Positions 26,257 through 35,452 of a stretch of 64,000 bases of DNA are shown here, one piece after another. A model generated the notes under the pieces. The model was not told where the DNA came from. It saw only the letters and a program-made list of their open reading frames with translations, and searched no databases. This stretch comes from Ktedonobacteria bacterium brp13. GTDB taxonomy: Bacteria; Chloroflexota; Ktedonobacteria; Ktedonobacterales; Ktedonobacteraceae. Made by a program: the position numbers and the translations under genes. The stretch lies in NCBI GenBank assembly GCA_015099395.1, contig AP024096.1, positions 930,001-994,000 of the forward strand. Reading direction: 5' to 3'. Position 1 is the stretch's first letter. Every line of letters starts with the position of its first letter.

Positions 26257-28269
26257 ATGCAGGCAATACAGGATAATCGTAAAACAATTTTGTCTTCTTC
26301 TCGTTCTGGTAATGCTGAGTGGAAAGAGAATCTGCGCATCTATCTGCGCATCTTGAAACTCCTTCGTCCCCATTGGTTTATAACGCTTTGTTCCGTCATC
26401 TGCGTATTGCTGGCGACAGCCTTTTCGCTGGTTGTTCCAAGCCTTCTGGGTTGGGTGGTCGATGTCGGCGTTGGTTCAGGACAGAGTGGATCAGGGCGTA
26501 TGAGCACGTTATGGTTAGCGGCTGCTCTGATCCTTGGCTTTAGTATATTGCGAGGCATCTTTGCTTATGGGCAGGGCTACCTTTCGCAGGCAGTGTCAAA
26601 TCTTCTCGCCTATGATCTACGCGATATGATCTATGATCATTTGCAGCACTTGAGCTTTTCATTTCACGACGACTCTGAGACAGGTCAGTTGATGTCTCGT
26701 ATGACGTCTGATATTGAAGCTGTACGTAATTTTATTCCGATGGGCTTCATTCGTGCTATTACTGCAATTGCTACCTTTATACCTATCCTTATCCTTCTTT
26801 TTAGACTGGATGTCAATCTTGCACTAATCACCTTTATCGCTGTACCTGTCATGCTAATTCTCTCAGCTGATGTTGTCAAGCGTTTGCGCCCTTTATGGCT
26901 AGCAGTGCAAAACGGCGTAGGCGAGCTGAGCACAATTATGCAGGAGAGCCTGACAGGAGTACGTGTTGTAAAGTCTTTTGCTCGTGAGAATTTCGAGATC
27001 CATAAATATGGCGAAAAAAACCATGAGCTGCGTGAACTGAATATGAGTGCGGCACGGCTCTCAGCCTGGAATCAGCCGCTCTTGATTTTATCGCTTAATA
27101 TCGTGACTGTCCTGGTGATCTGGGTTGGTGGTGCCGCAGTTATTCATGGTTCGATGACCCTGGGTACGCTGGTGGCGGCGACGAACTACATCTTGCTATT
27201 GAGTGCTCCGGTGCGTACCTTTGGCTTTATGTTGAACTGGTGGGTACGAGGCCTCTCTGGCGGTATGCGTATCTTTAGCGTGATGGATACTGTCTCTGAT
27301 GTACAGGATGCTCCTGATGCGGTTGCCTTGCCGAAGGCGAGTGGTCGTGTGAGCTTTGAGCATGTTAATTTTGCCTATGGTAACGGGATCGATGTCTTGC
27401 ATGATATCAATATAGAGGCTCAGCCTGGTCAGGTTATAGCGATTCTAGGACCGACTGGGAGTGGAAAAAGCTCTATGCTCCATCTGCTACCGCGCTTCTA
27501 TGATACTGTGAAGGGCCGTGTGCTGATTGATGGTCAGGATGTGCGTGATGTGACGCTTGCTTCGCTCAGGCGTAATATCGGGCTTGTCTTGCAGGATGTC
27601 TTTCTCTTCAATGCAACTGTACGCGACAATATTGCTTATGGTGTCGTCAATGCGACTGAGGAGCAGATTGTCGGTGCGGCTAAGGTGGCCCGTATCCACG
27701 ATTTCATTCTTACGCTGCCTGACGGGTATGATACCTGGGTTGGTGAGCGTGGTGTAACGCTCTCTGGTGGTCAAAAGCAGCGTGTGGCGATTGCGCGTAC
27801 ACTGCTCCTGAACCCCAGTATCCTGGTGCTCGATGACTCGACCTCTAGTGTGGATATGGAGACTGAGTACCTGATTCAACAGGCTCTGGATGCGGTCATG
27901 CGTGGCCGTACGACCTTTGTGGTTGCCTCTCGCTTGCGCACTATTAAGAGCGCTGACCAGATCCTGGTCCTTGAGCGTGGTAAGATTGTTGAGCGTGGTG
28001 ATCATGCAGAGTTGCTGCGTCAGCATGGCGCATATGCTGACTTGTATGATATGCAGTTACGTGATCAGGAAGAGTTTGAAAATCAGATGCTCGACATGCA
28101 GCCGCATGAAGGGTATGAGAGCTCTGAGCAGAGTGATGACGCTGAGTCGTCTACTGTGCTTGAGGAGTCAGTGGAGCCTGATTTGCCCGGTGTATCCGAC
28201 TTGCCTGAGGATTATTATGTGAAGAAGATAGAAGATCAGGCTGTAAGCCAGTCGGAGGTGCTGAAATGA
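26257..28269 (+). CDS. Heterodimeric ABC exporter subunit, degenerate ATPase site
   Basis: A 670-residue fused permease-ATPase of the MdlB/LmrA type, six membrane segments then a nucleotide-binding domain. Walker A GPTGSGKSS and signature LSGGQKQR are canonical. The Walker B reads LVLDDSTSSVD, with Asp in place of the catalytic Glu, and the H-loop is VVASRLRTI, with Ser replacing His. Its own ATP site is therefore non-catalytic. An acidic C-terminal tail of about 70 residues is extra. Start ATG at 26257 follows AAAGGATTAATC, but an earlier start is possible. Overlaps the partner gene by ATGA. Confidence 0.9.
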   Translation: MQAIQDNRKTILSSSRSGNAEWKENLRIYLRILKLLRPHWFITLCSVICVLLATAFSLVVPSLLGWVVDVGVGSGQSGSGRMSTLWLAAALILGFSILRGIFAYGQGYLSQAVSNLLAYDLRDMIYDHLQHLSFSFHDDSETGQLMSRMTSDIEAVRNFIPMGFIRAITAIATFIPILILLFRLDVNLALITFIAVPVMLILSADVVKRLRPLWLAVQNGVGELSTIMQESLTGVRVVKSFARENFEIHKYGEKNHELRELNMSAARLSAWNQPLLILSLNIVTVLVIWVGGAAVIHGSMTLGTLVAATNYILLLSAPVRTFGFMLNWWVRGLSGGMRIFSVMDTVSDVQDAPDAVALPKASGRVSFEHVNFAYGNGIDVLHDINIEAQPGQVIAILGPTGSGKSSMLHLLPRFYDTVKGRVLIDGQDVRDVTLASLRRNIGLVLQDVFLFNATVRDNIAYGVVNATEEQIVGAAKVARIHDFILTLPDGYDTWVGERGVTLSGGQKQRVAIARTLLLNPSILVLDDSTSSVDMETEYLIQQALDAVMRGRTTFVVASRLRTIKSADQILVLERGKIVERGDHAELLRQHGAYADLYDMQLRDQEEFENQMLDMQPHEGYESSEQSDDAESSTVLEESVEPDLPGVSDLPEDYYVKKIEDQAVSQSEVLK

Positions 28270-30140
28270 GTTGGTTGGGCAAGCGCACAAGCAATCATAA
28301 TAATGCGTCAGAACGCGCTGATACGTATGCAGAGTACCGGCGTAAGCATACGTGGATTGAGAACAGTCTGGCTCACTCGGATGAAGATGAGGCGATGGAC
28401 TTCGATTGGAAGCTTATCGGCATGTTTGTTCCGTATGTGAAGCGTTACAAGGTTTCAGCCACTGTAAGTCTGGTCTTGATGGTGGCCTACACTATCTTGA
28501 ACGTAATCAATCCGTTGTTGATCTCGCTGGCAATTGATAACTTTATCACCAAGCACGATATGAACGGCCTGGCGATCTTGAGTGTCATCTTCCTGGTGGT
28601 CAATATCGCTATGTGGCAGGCGCAGTACTGGCAGGTATGGACGATGTCCTGGGTAGGACAGCAGATCCTCTATCTACTCAGTTCTGATATGTTTATACAT
28701 CTGCAACGTCTCTCATTGAGCTTCTATGATCATACACAGATCGGTCGCGTCATGTCGCGTTTGCAGAGTGATATCGATGTGCTGGAAGCTATGCTCAGTT
28801 CAGGTCTGCTCTCGATGCTGGGTTCGGTGGTAGCATTGATTGGTATCGTTGGGATCATGCTATGGATGGATTGGACCCTTGCATTGCTCACGTTTGTTGT
28901 GTTGCCAATCATGGTGGTGATTGCTGCTTTCTGGCAGCGTTTCGCACAGCGCTCGTTCCGGCGCACGCGTGCCTCGATCTCACTGGTTAACTCGACGTTA
29001 CAGGAGAACATCTCTGGTATGCGTGTCATCCAGAGTCTGGTGCGTGAGGATCGTAATCGTTCGGAGTTTGATGATCTGAATGCGTACAACCGCGACACCA
29101 ATCAAGAATCGAGCCGTATCGCTGCGTTGATCCTACCACTTGTTGAGGTTATTGCTGCATTAGCGACGGCGATGACGGTTGTCTACGGCGGCTATCTGGT
29201 CTCCCGTGGTCAATTGCAGGTAGGTGTGCTGGTCGCCTTTGTGCTGTATATCAACCGTTTCTTTGATCCGATCCGTGATCTGAGTCAGCAATATACGCAG
29301 CTGCAGCGCTCGGGTGTGGCGGCTGAACGTATTGCTCAGATCTTAAATATGAAGGTTGATCTGCAGGATAGCCCGAATGCGATAGAGTTGCCTCCAGTTA
29401 AAGGTGACGTAGCGTTCGAGAACGTTGTTTTCGGCTACAATCCTGAGCACCCTGTGCTTAAGGGGCTCAACTGGCATGTACAGGCCGGACAGACGGTTGC
29501 GATCGTTGGACCGACTGGTGCGGGCAAGAGTACTATTATCAGTCTGCTCACACGCTTCTATGATATTCAGAGCGGTGCGATTCTTATCGACGGATATGAT
29601 GTGCGTGATGTGACGCAGAAGTCACTACGTGTGCAGGTTGGTCTCGTGCCTCAGGAGCCCTTCCTGTTCACAGGTACGATCGGAGATAATATCCGCTACG
29701 GTCGCCTGGAGGCTACAGATGAGGAAGTGATGGAGGCAGCAACGGCTGTAGGCGCTCATGATCTGATTATTCAGTTGCCAGATGGTTATAACACACCCAT
29801 TCGGGAACGTGGTCGTAATCTGAGTATGGGACAGCGGCAACTCATCTCGTTTGCGCGAGCTCTTCTAGCTGATCCGCGTATTCTGATTCTGGATGAGGCG
29901 ACCGCCAATATCGACACTGTTACCGAGGCTATCGTTCAGCAGGGCCTGCGCAAGCTCTTACATGGGCGTACCGCCTTTGTGATTGCGCATCGTCTCTCGA
30001 CGATCAAAGATGCTGACAGCATTGTCGTCTTGCAGGCTGGTCAGATTGCTGAGCAAGGGACACATAGCGAACTGTTACAACGTGAGGGTGAGTATGCCTC
30101 ACTCTATGCTATGGGTTTCCGCCATACCGCTGCTGTATAG
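28266..30140 (+). CDS. Heterodimeric ABC exporter subunit, catalytic
   Basis: A 624-residue partner with six membrane segments and an ATPase domain. Walker A GPTGAGKST, Walker B LILDEATANID with the catalytic Glu, and H-loop VIAHRLSTI are intact. Its signature is LSMGQRQ, with Met replacing the second-position Gly. That altered signature would face the degenerate site of the first subunit, exactly as in TM287/288, BmrCD and LmrCD. It begins with an unusual soluble acidic lead of about 45 residues (LAHSDEDEAMDFDWK). Export of drugs or lipids is likely; substrate unknown. Confidence 0.92.
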   Translation: MSWLGKRTSNHNNASERADTYAEYRRKHTWIENSLAHSDEDEAMDFDWKLIGMFVPYVKRYKVSATVSLVLMVAYTILNVINPLLISLAIDNFITKHDMNGLAILSVIFLVVNIAMWQAQYWQVWTMSWVGQQILYLLSSDMFIHLQRLSLSFYDHTQIGRVMSRLQSDIDVLEAMLSSGLLSMLGSVVALIGIVGIMLWMDWTLALLTFVVLPIMVVIAAFWQRFAQRSFRRTRASISLVNSTLQENISGMRVIQSLVREDRNRSEFDDLNAYNRDTNQESSRIAALILPLVEVIAALATAMTVVYGGYLVSRGQLQVGVLVAFVLYINRFFDPIRDLSQQYTQLQRSGVAAERIAQILNMKVDLQDSPNAIELPPVKGDVAFENVVFGYNPEHPVLKGLNWHVQAGQTVAIVGPTGAGKSTIISLLTRFYDIQSGAILIDGYDVRDVTQKSLRVQVGLVPQEPFLFTGTIGDNIRYGRLEATDEEVMEAATAVGAHDLIIQLPDGYNTPIRERGRNLSMGQRQLISFARALLADPRILILDEATANIDTVTEAIVQQGLRKLLHGRTAFVIAHRLSTIKDADSIVVLQAGQIAEQGTHSELLQREGEYASLYAMGFRHTAAV

Positions 30141-30160
30141 CTAGCCATTCAGGTCATTAT

Positions 30161-30192
30161 AAGTGGGAGGATTGCGATCTTCCCACTTTTTT
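30161..30192 (+). terminator. Terminator of the ABC exporter operon
   Basis: 8-bp stem AAGTGGGA/TCCCACTT (30161-30168, 30181-30188) with a T-run of six, 20 bp after the stop. Confidence 0.85.
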
Positions 30193-30381
30193 GGCTTTTC
30201 CGTTCTACTTTTTCTGCTGTCTGCCTGCTTCTCCTTTCTATAGAGAGACTCGAATATCTTACATACGTCGTCACCTGCTGATTTCTCACCAATGAGACAA
30301 AAATTAGGTAGAATTTGCTACCAAAAATTACCCTATTTTAGGACGTCCATACAGAAATTTTACAATGTTAAATGTAACAAT

Positions 30382-30417
30382 AAGGTAGCATAAAGCGTGT
30401 TGTAGATGTGCTACCTT
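30382..30417. other. Hairpin in the exporter-importer gap
   Basis: A 9-bp perfect stem (30382-30390 with 30409-30417) with an 18-base loop. It sits about 50 bp upstream of the phased heptamer array. No gene on either side ends near it. Confidence 0.45.
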
Positions 30418-30464
30418 GAAAGCTGATCTGGAGTGGCCTAAACCTGACCTTAGAAATGGAGACT

Positions 30465-30525
30465 TTCCGCGTAATTTACGCGAACATTCCGCGTTCCTTC
30501 CGCGCAAAGTGGCCTTGATTCCGCG
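30465..30525. repeat. 11-bp-phased TTCCGCG heptamer array
   Basis: TTCCGCG occurs exactly at 30465, 30487, 30498 and 30519, and one-mismatch TTACGCG at 30476. The spacings are 11, 11, 11 and 21 bp, so all units sit on one DNA face with four-base spacers. Heptamers at 11-bp pitch are the binding geometry of OmpR/PhoB-type and SARP-type regulators. The array ends about 160 bp before the candidate importer promoter. Confidence 0.75.
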
Positions 30526-30686
30526 TGGTCTCATAGCTAGCTTGTGTATTATTCCACTATGTTCTGTGTGGGAAACTATACACAAATAGTACCCCGGGTG
30601 GCTGTAAAGCCAGACAGGTAAAGATCGTTATTTATACAGAGAAGAACTTCACGATCTTCACTATTCCTGAGCAGGGGTCATCTTAT

Positions 30687-30717
30687 ATGACAAGCGCCTT
30701 TTGTGATTGTGTATACT
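30687..30717 (+). promoter_or_regulatory. Candidate promoter of the peptide importer
   Basis: TATACT at 30712-30717 with ATGACA at 30687-30692 and a long 19-bp spacer. It gives a leader of about 55 bases before the ATG at 30781. Confidence 0.45.
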
Positions 30718-30780
30718 CCCTGGCGTGCCCAGATGCTCCACAGGCATGACACGTATCTATGTTAAAGGAGTATCATTTAT

Positions 30781-32526
30781 ATGCGATTTGGCAAAAAGCT
30801 ATCATGGTTAACATTGCCCTCTCTCCTTTGCTTATTCAGTCTTCTGCTCACTGCCTGTGGCGGTGGTTCCGTACCTAGCGGTTCGGGCAGCACTGTAAAA
30901 GCTCCTGCCAGCCAGCAAATTTATCGCTGGGGCCTTAATTTGCCTGACATTACCTCGTTTGATCCTGGTACGGTAACGGACAGCCCTTCGATTCAGGCAG
31001 TCAACCTTGTTTTCACAGGTCTTGTCCAGTTAGATGACAACTTGAATGTGAAGCCACAGCTCGCGTCCTCTTACAATGTTTCGTCAGATGGCCTGACCTA
31101 CACATTCCACCTGCGCCCAAATCTGAAATTCAGTGACGGCACGAAGTTGGATGCCAACGATGTTGCTTACAGCGTCGATCGTGCACTGTCACCAAGTGTG
31201 AACAATGTATCCGGTGCTGCCCTGACATATCTTGGTAATCTTAAAGATGCTACTGCACGTACAACGGGTGCAGTCAAGTCACTCATTGGTGATAGCATCA
31301 TTGTTCCGAACCCGAATACGATTGTCTTCAAACTCTCCAACCCGAGTGCTTACTTCCTGCAAGCCTTAACGTACCCGGTAAGCTACGTTGTTGAGAAGAG
31401 TGTTGTTGAGAAATGGGGCCTGAGTAGCTGGACTGATCATCTGTCTGACAATGGTGGTCAGGGCGGCGACGGTCCTTTTAAAGTCAAAGCATACAGCCAC
31501 ACAACCGGCATTCAATTCGTTCCTAACCCGAACTACTACGGTCCTAAGCCTCAGTTGGCAGAGCTTGACTACGTTCCTTACAAGGATACGCAGACCGAGT
31601 ACAATGCCTACCTGGCCAACCAGATTGACTTTACAAATATCCCGCTGCCTCAGGTTGCAGCTGCTAAGAAGTCGCCTGATTTCAGTCAGACTCCTGCTCT
31701 GACCATCTTCTACATTGGTATGAACTCTCGTGTGAAGCCGTTGGACAACCAGGATATCCGTCAGGCCATGGCACTGGCTATCAACCGTAATGCGATTGTT
31801 CAAGGCGTGTATGGCAATGCATATACACCTACCTGCCACATTGTGCCGCAAGGTCAGTATGGCTACGATCCTAATCTCCAGTGTCCAGGTGGTGCTACCA
31901 CAGCTGGTGATAAAGCCAAAGCCGTCGCTCTCTTTAACGAGGGTCTGGCACAGACCGGTGCGACACGTGCCGACTTCTCGAGGATCACCTTCACCTATCC
32001 TAGTCAGAATGCCAATGCTGCTAACGAAGTTGCGGCTGAGACTCAGATGTGGAAAAGTGTTCTGGGTATCAATGTCGCAACCACAACTGTCAGCCAGAGT
32101 AACCTATTCAAACAGCTCTCTTTGAATAATGGTAAAGCTGGTCCGTTACAGATCTGGATCTCCGGTTGGGGAGCAGACTTCCCGGATCCTGAGGACTGGA
32201 TTAGCTTGCAGTTCGCTCCGAACCAGGCAAACAACGCAGTCAACTTTGGTCAGAATGACAGTGCTCAGGTAAAACAGCAGCAGGCCGCTCAGGCCGAGAT
32301 GGCAAAGGCTGATCTGATGCATGGCACAAGCGCGGCTGACCTGGCTGCTCGTGCGAAAGCATACAACCAGATTGAGCAACAGCTTGTTAACTACGCTGCG
32401 TGGATCCCGATCTACCAGCGCCCTGACTTGCGTTTGACCAAGCCATGGGTGCATGGCTTGACCTTTACGTCTGATTCGTCGACGCCGCCTAATGACTGGG
32501 CGAAGGTCTACATCACAAAACACTAA
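30781..32526 (+). CDS. Peptide ABC transporter solute-binding lipoprotein
   Basis: A 581-residue family-5 (OppA/DppA) binding protein. A signal with lipobox LLTACGGG gives an anchored lipoprotein. Family hallmarks include LNLPDITSFDPGTVTDSPSI, YTFHLRPNLKFSDGTKLDA and DIRQAMALAINRNAIVQGVY. The start ATG is preceded by AAAGGAGTATC. It would bind oligopeptides or similar solutes outside the cell. Its permeases follow, but the two ATPase genes of a normal Opp system are absent here. A 10-bp hairpin separates it from the permease gene. Confidence 0.92.
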   Translation: MRFGKKLSWLTLPSLLCLFSLLLTACGGGSVPSGSGSTVKAPASQQIYRWGLNLPDITSFDPGTVTDSPSIQAVNLVFTGLVQLDDNLNVKPQLASSYNVSSDGLTYTFHLRPNLKFSDGTKLDANDVAYSVDRALSPSVNNVSGAALTYLGNLKDATARTTGAVKSLIGDSIIVPNPNTIVFKLSNPSAYFLQALTYPVSYVVEKSVVEKWGLSSWTDHLSDNGGQGGDGPFKVKAYSHTTGIQFVPNPNYYGPKPQLAELDYVPYKDTQTEYNAYLANQIDFTNIPLPQVAAAKKSPDFSQTPALTIFYIGMNSRVKPLDNQDIRQAMALAINRNAIVQGVYGNAYTPTCHIVPQGQYGYDPNLQCPGGATTAGDKAKAVALFNEGLAQTGATRADFSRITFTYPSQNANAANEVAAETQMWKSVLGINVATTTVSQSNLFKQLSLNNGKAGPLQIWISGWGADFPDPEDWISLQFAPNQANNAVNFGQNDSAQVKQQQAAQAEMAKADLMHGTSAADLAARAKAYNQIEQQLVNYAAWIPIYQRPDLRLTKPWVHGLTFTSDSSTPPNDWAKVYITKH

Positions 32527-32573
32527 TGTCAGTGATTACCTTAAGGTTCATTCCTCGGTAACGTCATGTCAGT

Positions 32574-32602
32574 GGGGATAGCGGCTTACAGGCGCTATCC
32601 CC
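32574..32602 (+). other. Hairpin after the peptide-binding protein gene
   Basis: Perfect 10-bp GC-rich stem (32574-32583 with 32593-32602), 9-base loop, no T-run. It occupies the same relative position as the hairpins in the sugar importer operon. Confidence 0.65.
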
Positions 32603-32632
32603 GCTTGGCTGCCAGGGAAATGGGAGTTATAT

Positions 32633-33595
32633 ATGGTTCAATTCTGGTTAAAAAGGTTAATGGGCCTGATCTTTGTCATCATTGGTGTAACCTTTATCAC
32701 CTTTATCATGGGCTATTTTTCGCCTGATGATCCTATCAAAACGTTGTTAGGACAGCATTATACGCTGACTGCATATAATCAGCTCAGGCATGCGTATGGC
32801 CTGGATCTTCCCTGGTATCAGCAATACTATAATTTCCTGGTCAACCTATGTAAACTTAACTTTGGTTACTCTTTTAGCGCGAAGGGGCGTCCTGTTGCTG
32901 ATATCCTGGCACAAGGTGTGCCGATCTCTCTCGAGTTGGGTCTCTGGGCCCTGGTCGTGCAATTAGTGCTTGGTATTCCTCTCGGCATCTACTCGGCTTT
33001 GAAGGCTCGTACCTGGATCGACACTTCTAATATGGTCGTGATGTTGATCGTGTATGCTGTGCCTTCTTTCGTGTTAGCAACGGTTGCGCAGGTGATATTG
33101 GTCGCTCTTGATCAGAATATTCCTGGTTTGAACTGGCCGGTTGCGAACTGGGGTACCCCCTGGTCCTATTCCTGGAGCGATATTCAGTTTAAACTGGTGC
33201 CGATATTAATTTATGGCGCTACTGGCTTCGCGTATTACGCACGTTTAGCTCGTACCAGTATGCTTGAGGTACTGAATCAGGATTACATCCGTACCGCGCG
33301 TGCTAAAGGTATGTCGAATCGCTCCATCATCTACAAACACGCATTTCGTAATGCTTTGATTCCTCTGGTGACCGTCGTGAGCGTCTCGATGGCTTTCCTT
33401 GTCACTGGTGCCTTCTTTATCGAGCATGTTTTCAATATTCCTGGTATTGCCGAGACCACAATTAGTTCAGTCGACAATTCTGACTATCCTGTTGTGCAGG
33501 CGACGACTGTTATTCTTGCGGTTGCTGTTGTGCTTGGCAATCTGGTGTCAGATCTTCTGTATTCAGTTATCGATCCCCGTATTAAGTCAGAATAA
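32633..33595 (+). CDS. Peptide ABC transporter permease (DppB type)
   Basis: A 320-residue permease with six membrane segments. The N-terminal MVQFWLKRLMGLIFVIIGVTFITFIM and the coupling loop RTARAKGMSNRSIIYKHAFRNALIPL are diagnostic of the DppB/OppB family. The C-terminus DLLYSVIDPRIK matches the family end exactly, so the gene is full length. Start ATG at 32633 follows GGGAGTTAT. It forms a channel with the DppC-type protein encoded next. Confidence 0.93.
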   Translation: MVQFWLKRLMGLIFVIIGVTFITFIMGYFSPDDPIKTLLGQHYTLTAYNQLRHAYGLDLPWYQQYYNFLVNLCKLNFGYSFSAKGRPVADILAQGVPISLELGLWALVVQLVLGIPLGIYSALKARTWIDTSNMVVMLIVYAVPSFVLATVAQVILVALDQNIPGLNWPVANWGTPWSYSWSDIQFKLVPILIYGATGFAYYARLARTSMLEVLNQDYIRTARAKGMSNRSIIYKHAFRNALIPLVTVVSVSMAFLVTGAFFIEHVFNIPGIAETTISSVDNSDYPVVQATTVILAVAVVLGNLVSDLLYSVIDPRIKSE

Positions 33596-33612
33596 CGTAG
33601 GAGGAAATGTAG

Positions 33613-34737
33613 GTGAAGGAACCGATCAATGGAGAGCAACAACACTCTCACTTTGCTCCTGGTACCAATCCGGTTGAGCAACAGCCCGAGGTAATGGCTC
33701 CCGCTAATCTCGTTTCCGCGTTGGGGGTCGAGGCTGCTACTGAGTCCGTTCTTGCAGAGACAGCACCCGTTGTTGCCACAAAACATAAGACCCCGTTTCA
33801 GGAGTCTCTGGCTCGCTTCCGTCGTGATAAGAAGGCGATGTTCAGTCTGTATGTCATTTTCTTCTTTATCCTGCTAGCTGCAGTTGGACCAGTTATCTAT
33901 CAGCATATTGGTGGCCCCTATAATAGTACTTTGAATGGGACAATTGGTCCTGGTGTATACCATACCTATGCACATACTGAGGTAGACCGTCTTGCTGAAC
34001 TGCCTTCTTCAATGTATTGGTTAGGTACTGATGGACTTGGCCGTGATATGTTAGCCCGTGTTATGCAGGGCGTGTTGATTTCGATGTCTGTGGCTGTGTT
34101 AGTTGAGGTTGTTGATATTGTGCTGGGCATCCTTATGGGTGTACTGGCCGGCTACTACGGTGGCTGGATCGATTTTGCCCTGGCACGTTTCACTGATATT
34201 ATGTTTGCTTTCCCTGGCACACTGTTTTTGATCCTGATCTCCGGTATCTTTGGTCCCTGGGCTGACCGAAATCTGAGTCAAATTCCGGTACTGGGTACGA
34301 ATGGTAATGCCCGCTTGCTATTAGTTTCTGGTGCGTTGGCCCTGACTGTCTGGCCGTTGATGGCACGGTATGTGCGTGGTCAGACGTTGCAATTGAAAGA
34401 GCAGCAGTATGTAGAGGCGGCACGGACCTCCGGTAGCTCCAGTACGCAGATTATCTTGCGCCATATTGTGCCGAACCTGTTCAGTATTGTGATCATTGCT
34501 TCGACGCTGAATATCTCAAACACGATTATTGCTGAGGCTGGTATTAGCTTCCTGGGTCTGGGTGTACAAGCTCCCGGTTCCAGTATCGGTCTGATGATCT
34601 CGGATGGTGCTGAATATGTCCGTACCAATGCGTGGGTGCCGCTGGTTCCCTGTATTGTGCTGGCTATGATCGTGCTGGCCTTCTCATTCCTCGGCGATGG
34701 AGTACGCGATGCTTTCGACCCACGCGCAAAAGACTGA
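33613..34737 (+). CDS. Peptide ABC transporter permease (DppC type)
   Basis: A 374-residue permease. About 65 residues of Pro/Glu/Ala-rich cytoplasmic sequence precede the family N-terminus (FQESLARFRRDKKAMFSLYVI). Later hallmarks are HWLGTDxxGRD in the form YWLGTDGLGRDMLARV, the coupling loop VEAARTSGSSSTQIILRHIV, and the end GDGVRDAFDPRAKD. Start is GTG at 33613 after AGGAGGAAATGTAG. It is the last gene before a 22-bp terminator, so DppD/DppF-type ATPases must come from elsewhere if the system works. Confidence 0.92.
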   Translation: MKEPINGEQQHSHFAPGTNPVEQQPEVMAPANLVSALGVEAATESVLAETAPVVATKHKTPFQESLARFRRDKKAMFSLYVIFFFILLAAVGPVIYQHIGGPYNSTLNGTIGPGVYHTYAHTEVDRLAELPSSMYWLGTDGLGRDMLARVMQGVLISMSVAVLVEVVDIVLGILMGVLAGYYGGWIDFALARFTDIMFAFPGTLFLILISGIFGPWADRNLSQIPVLGTNGNARLLLVSGALALTVWPLMARYVRGQTLQLKEQQYVEAARTSGSSSTQIILRHIVPNLFSIVIIASTLNISNTIIAEAGISFLGLGVQAPGSSIGLMISDGAEYVRTNAWVPLVPCIVLAMIVLAFSFLGDGVRDAFDPRAKD

Positions 34738-34779
34738 GTAATACCTATACGATTACGATGCTCATTCTCAGCATCAGCA

Positions 34780-34829
34780 TCAGAAATAAAAAAGGAATGT
34801 GCTTCAACACATTCCTTTTTTATTTCTGA
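34780..34829. terminator. Strong bidirectional terminator
   Basis: A perfect 22-bp inverted repeat (34780-34801 with 34808-34829), 6-base loop, including an A-run on one arm and T-run on the other, between the convergent permease and UPF0303 genes. Confidence 0.95.
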
Positions 34830-34846
34830 GAGATCCAGGCCTCGCT

Positions 34847-35359
34847 TTACTTAATTGAATATTGGGCACTCTGGGGATGTGTCGCATCGTTGACGTTTAA
34901 ACATTTGCGCAGAGTGCTGACGACGAGTTCGTGGTCGTCGCGCTGAGCCATACCAGATACAGTAATGGTGCCGATGGGGCCGACGCCGCGAATGATAAGC
35001 GGGAAGGCTCCTCCGTGTGCGGCATACTCGTGCGATGAGATAAGGTACTTCTCTTCGAGTGTCTGTCCGGCTTCTTTGAGCAGCGTTCCTATATAGAGTG
35101 AGCTATGCCCGAAGCGTGTGACGATCCTGTTCTTGCGCAGTATCCACTCGTCGTTGTCGATGGCTGTTCCGCTCATAGCATAATGGAAGATCTGCTGACC
35201 ACAGCGTGTGATGTCGATAGTAATCGGTTTCTCTTGCCCCTGGGCACCCTGGAGCAGGCTTAATCCTATCTGTAACGCGGTCTCGTTGCTGAAGTCAGCA
35301 AATTGGATCTCTTTCTCCTGGCGTAGGATGCGTTGTAAAAGTTCTTGTTCTTCGCTCAT
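34847..35359 (-). CDS. UPF0303 / HbpS-like protein
   Basis: A 170-residue protein of the UPF0303 family (DUF336-like, related to heme-binding HbpS and yeast YBR137W). Conserved features include RCGQQIFHYAMSG, the FGHSSLYIG run and SSHEYAAHGGAFPL ahead of a Gly-rich strand GVGPIGTITVSG. Start at 35359 (MSEEQ) is used because GGAGGGAACA immediately precedes it. No signal peptide. Function is not known in most bacteria; proposed roles include heme or cofactor handling. Confidence 0.85.
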   Translation of the reverse strand: MSEEQELLQRILRQEKEIQFADFSNETALQIGLSLLQGAQGQEKPITIDITRCGQQIFHYAMSGTAIDNDEWILRKNRIVTRFGHSSLYIGTLLKEAGQTLEEKYLISSHEYAAHGGAFPLIIRGVGPIGTITVSGMAQRDDHELVVSTLRKCLNVNDATHPQSAQYSIK

Positions 35360-35452
35360 TGTTCCCTCCATTGTGTTGTATAAGAGTATCTTTGGGTGTT
35401 ATCTTTGACTCATCCTTATGCTCTGTCAGAGTGACTTGCTTGCTCCTTAGCA

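Noticed and set aside
30465..30525. CRISPR or palindromic repeat
   Set aside because: Seven-base units with four-base spacers are far too short; the even 11-bp spacing fits protein-binding sites better.
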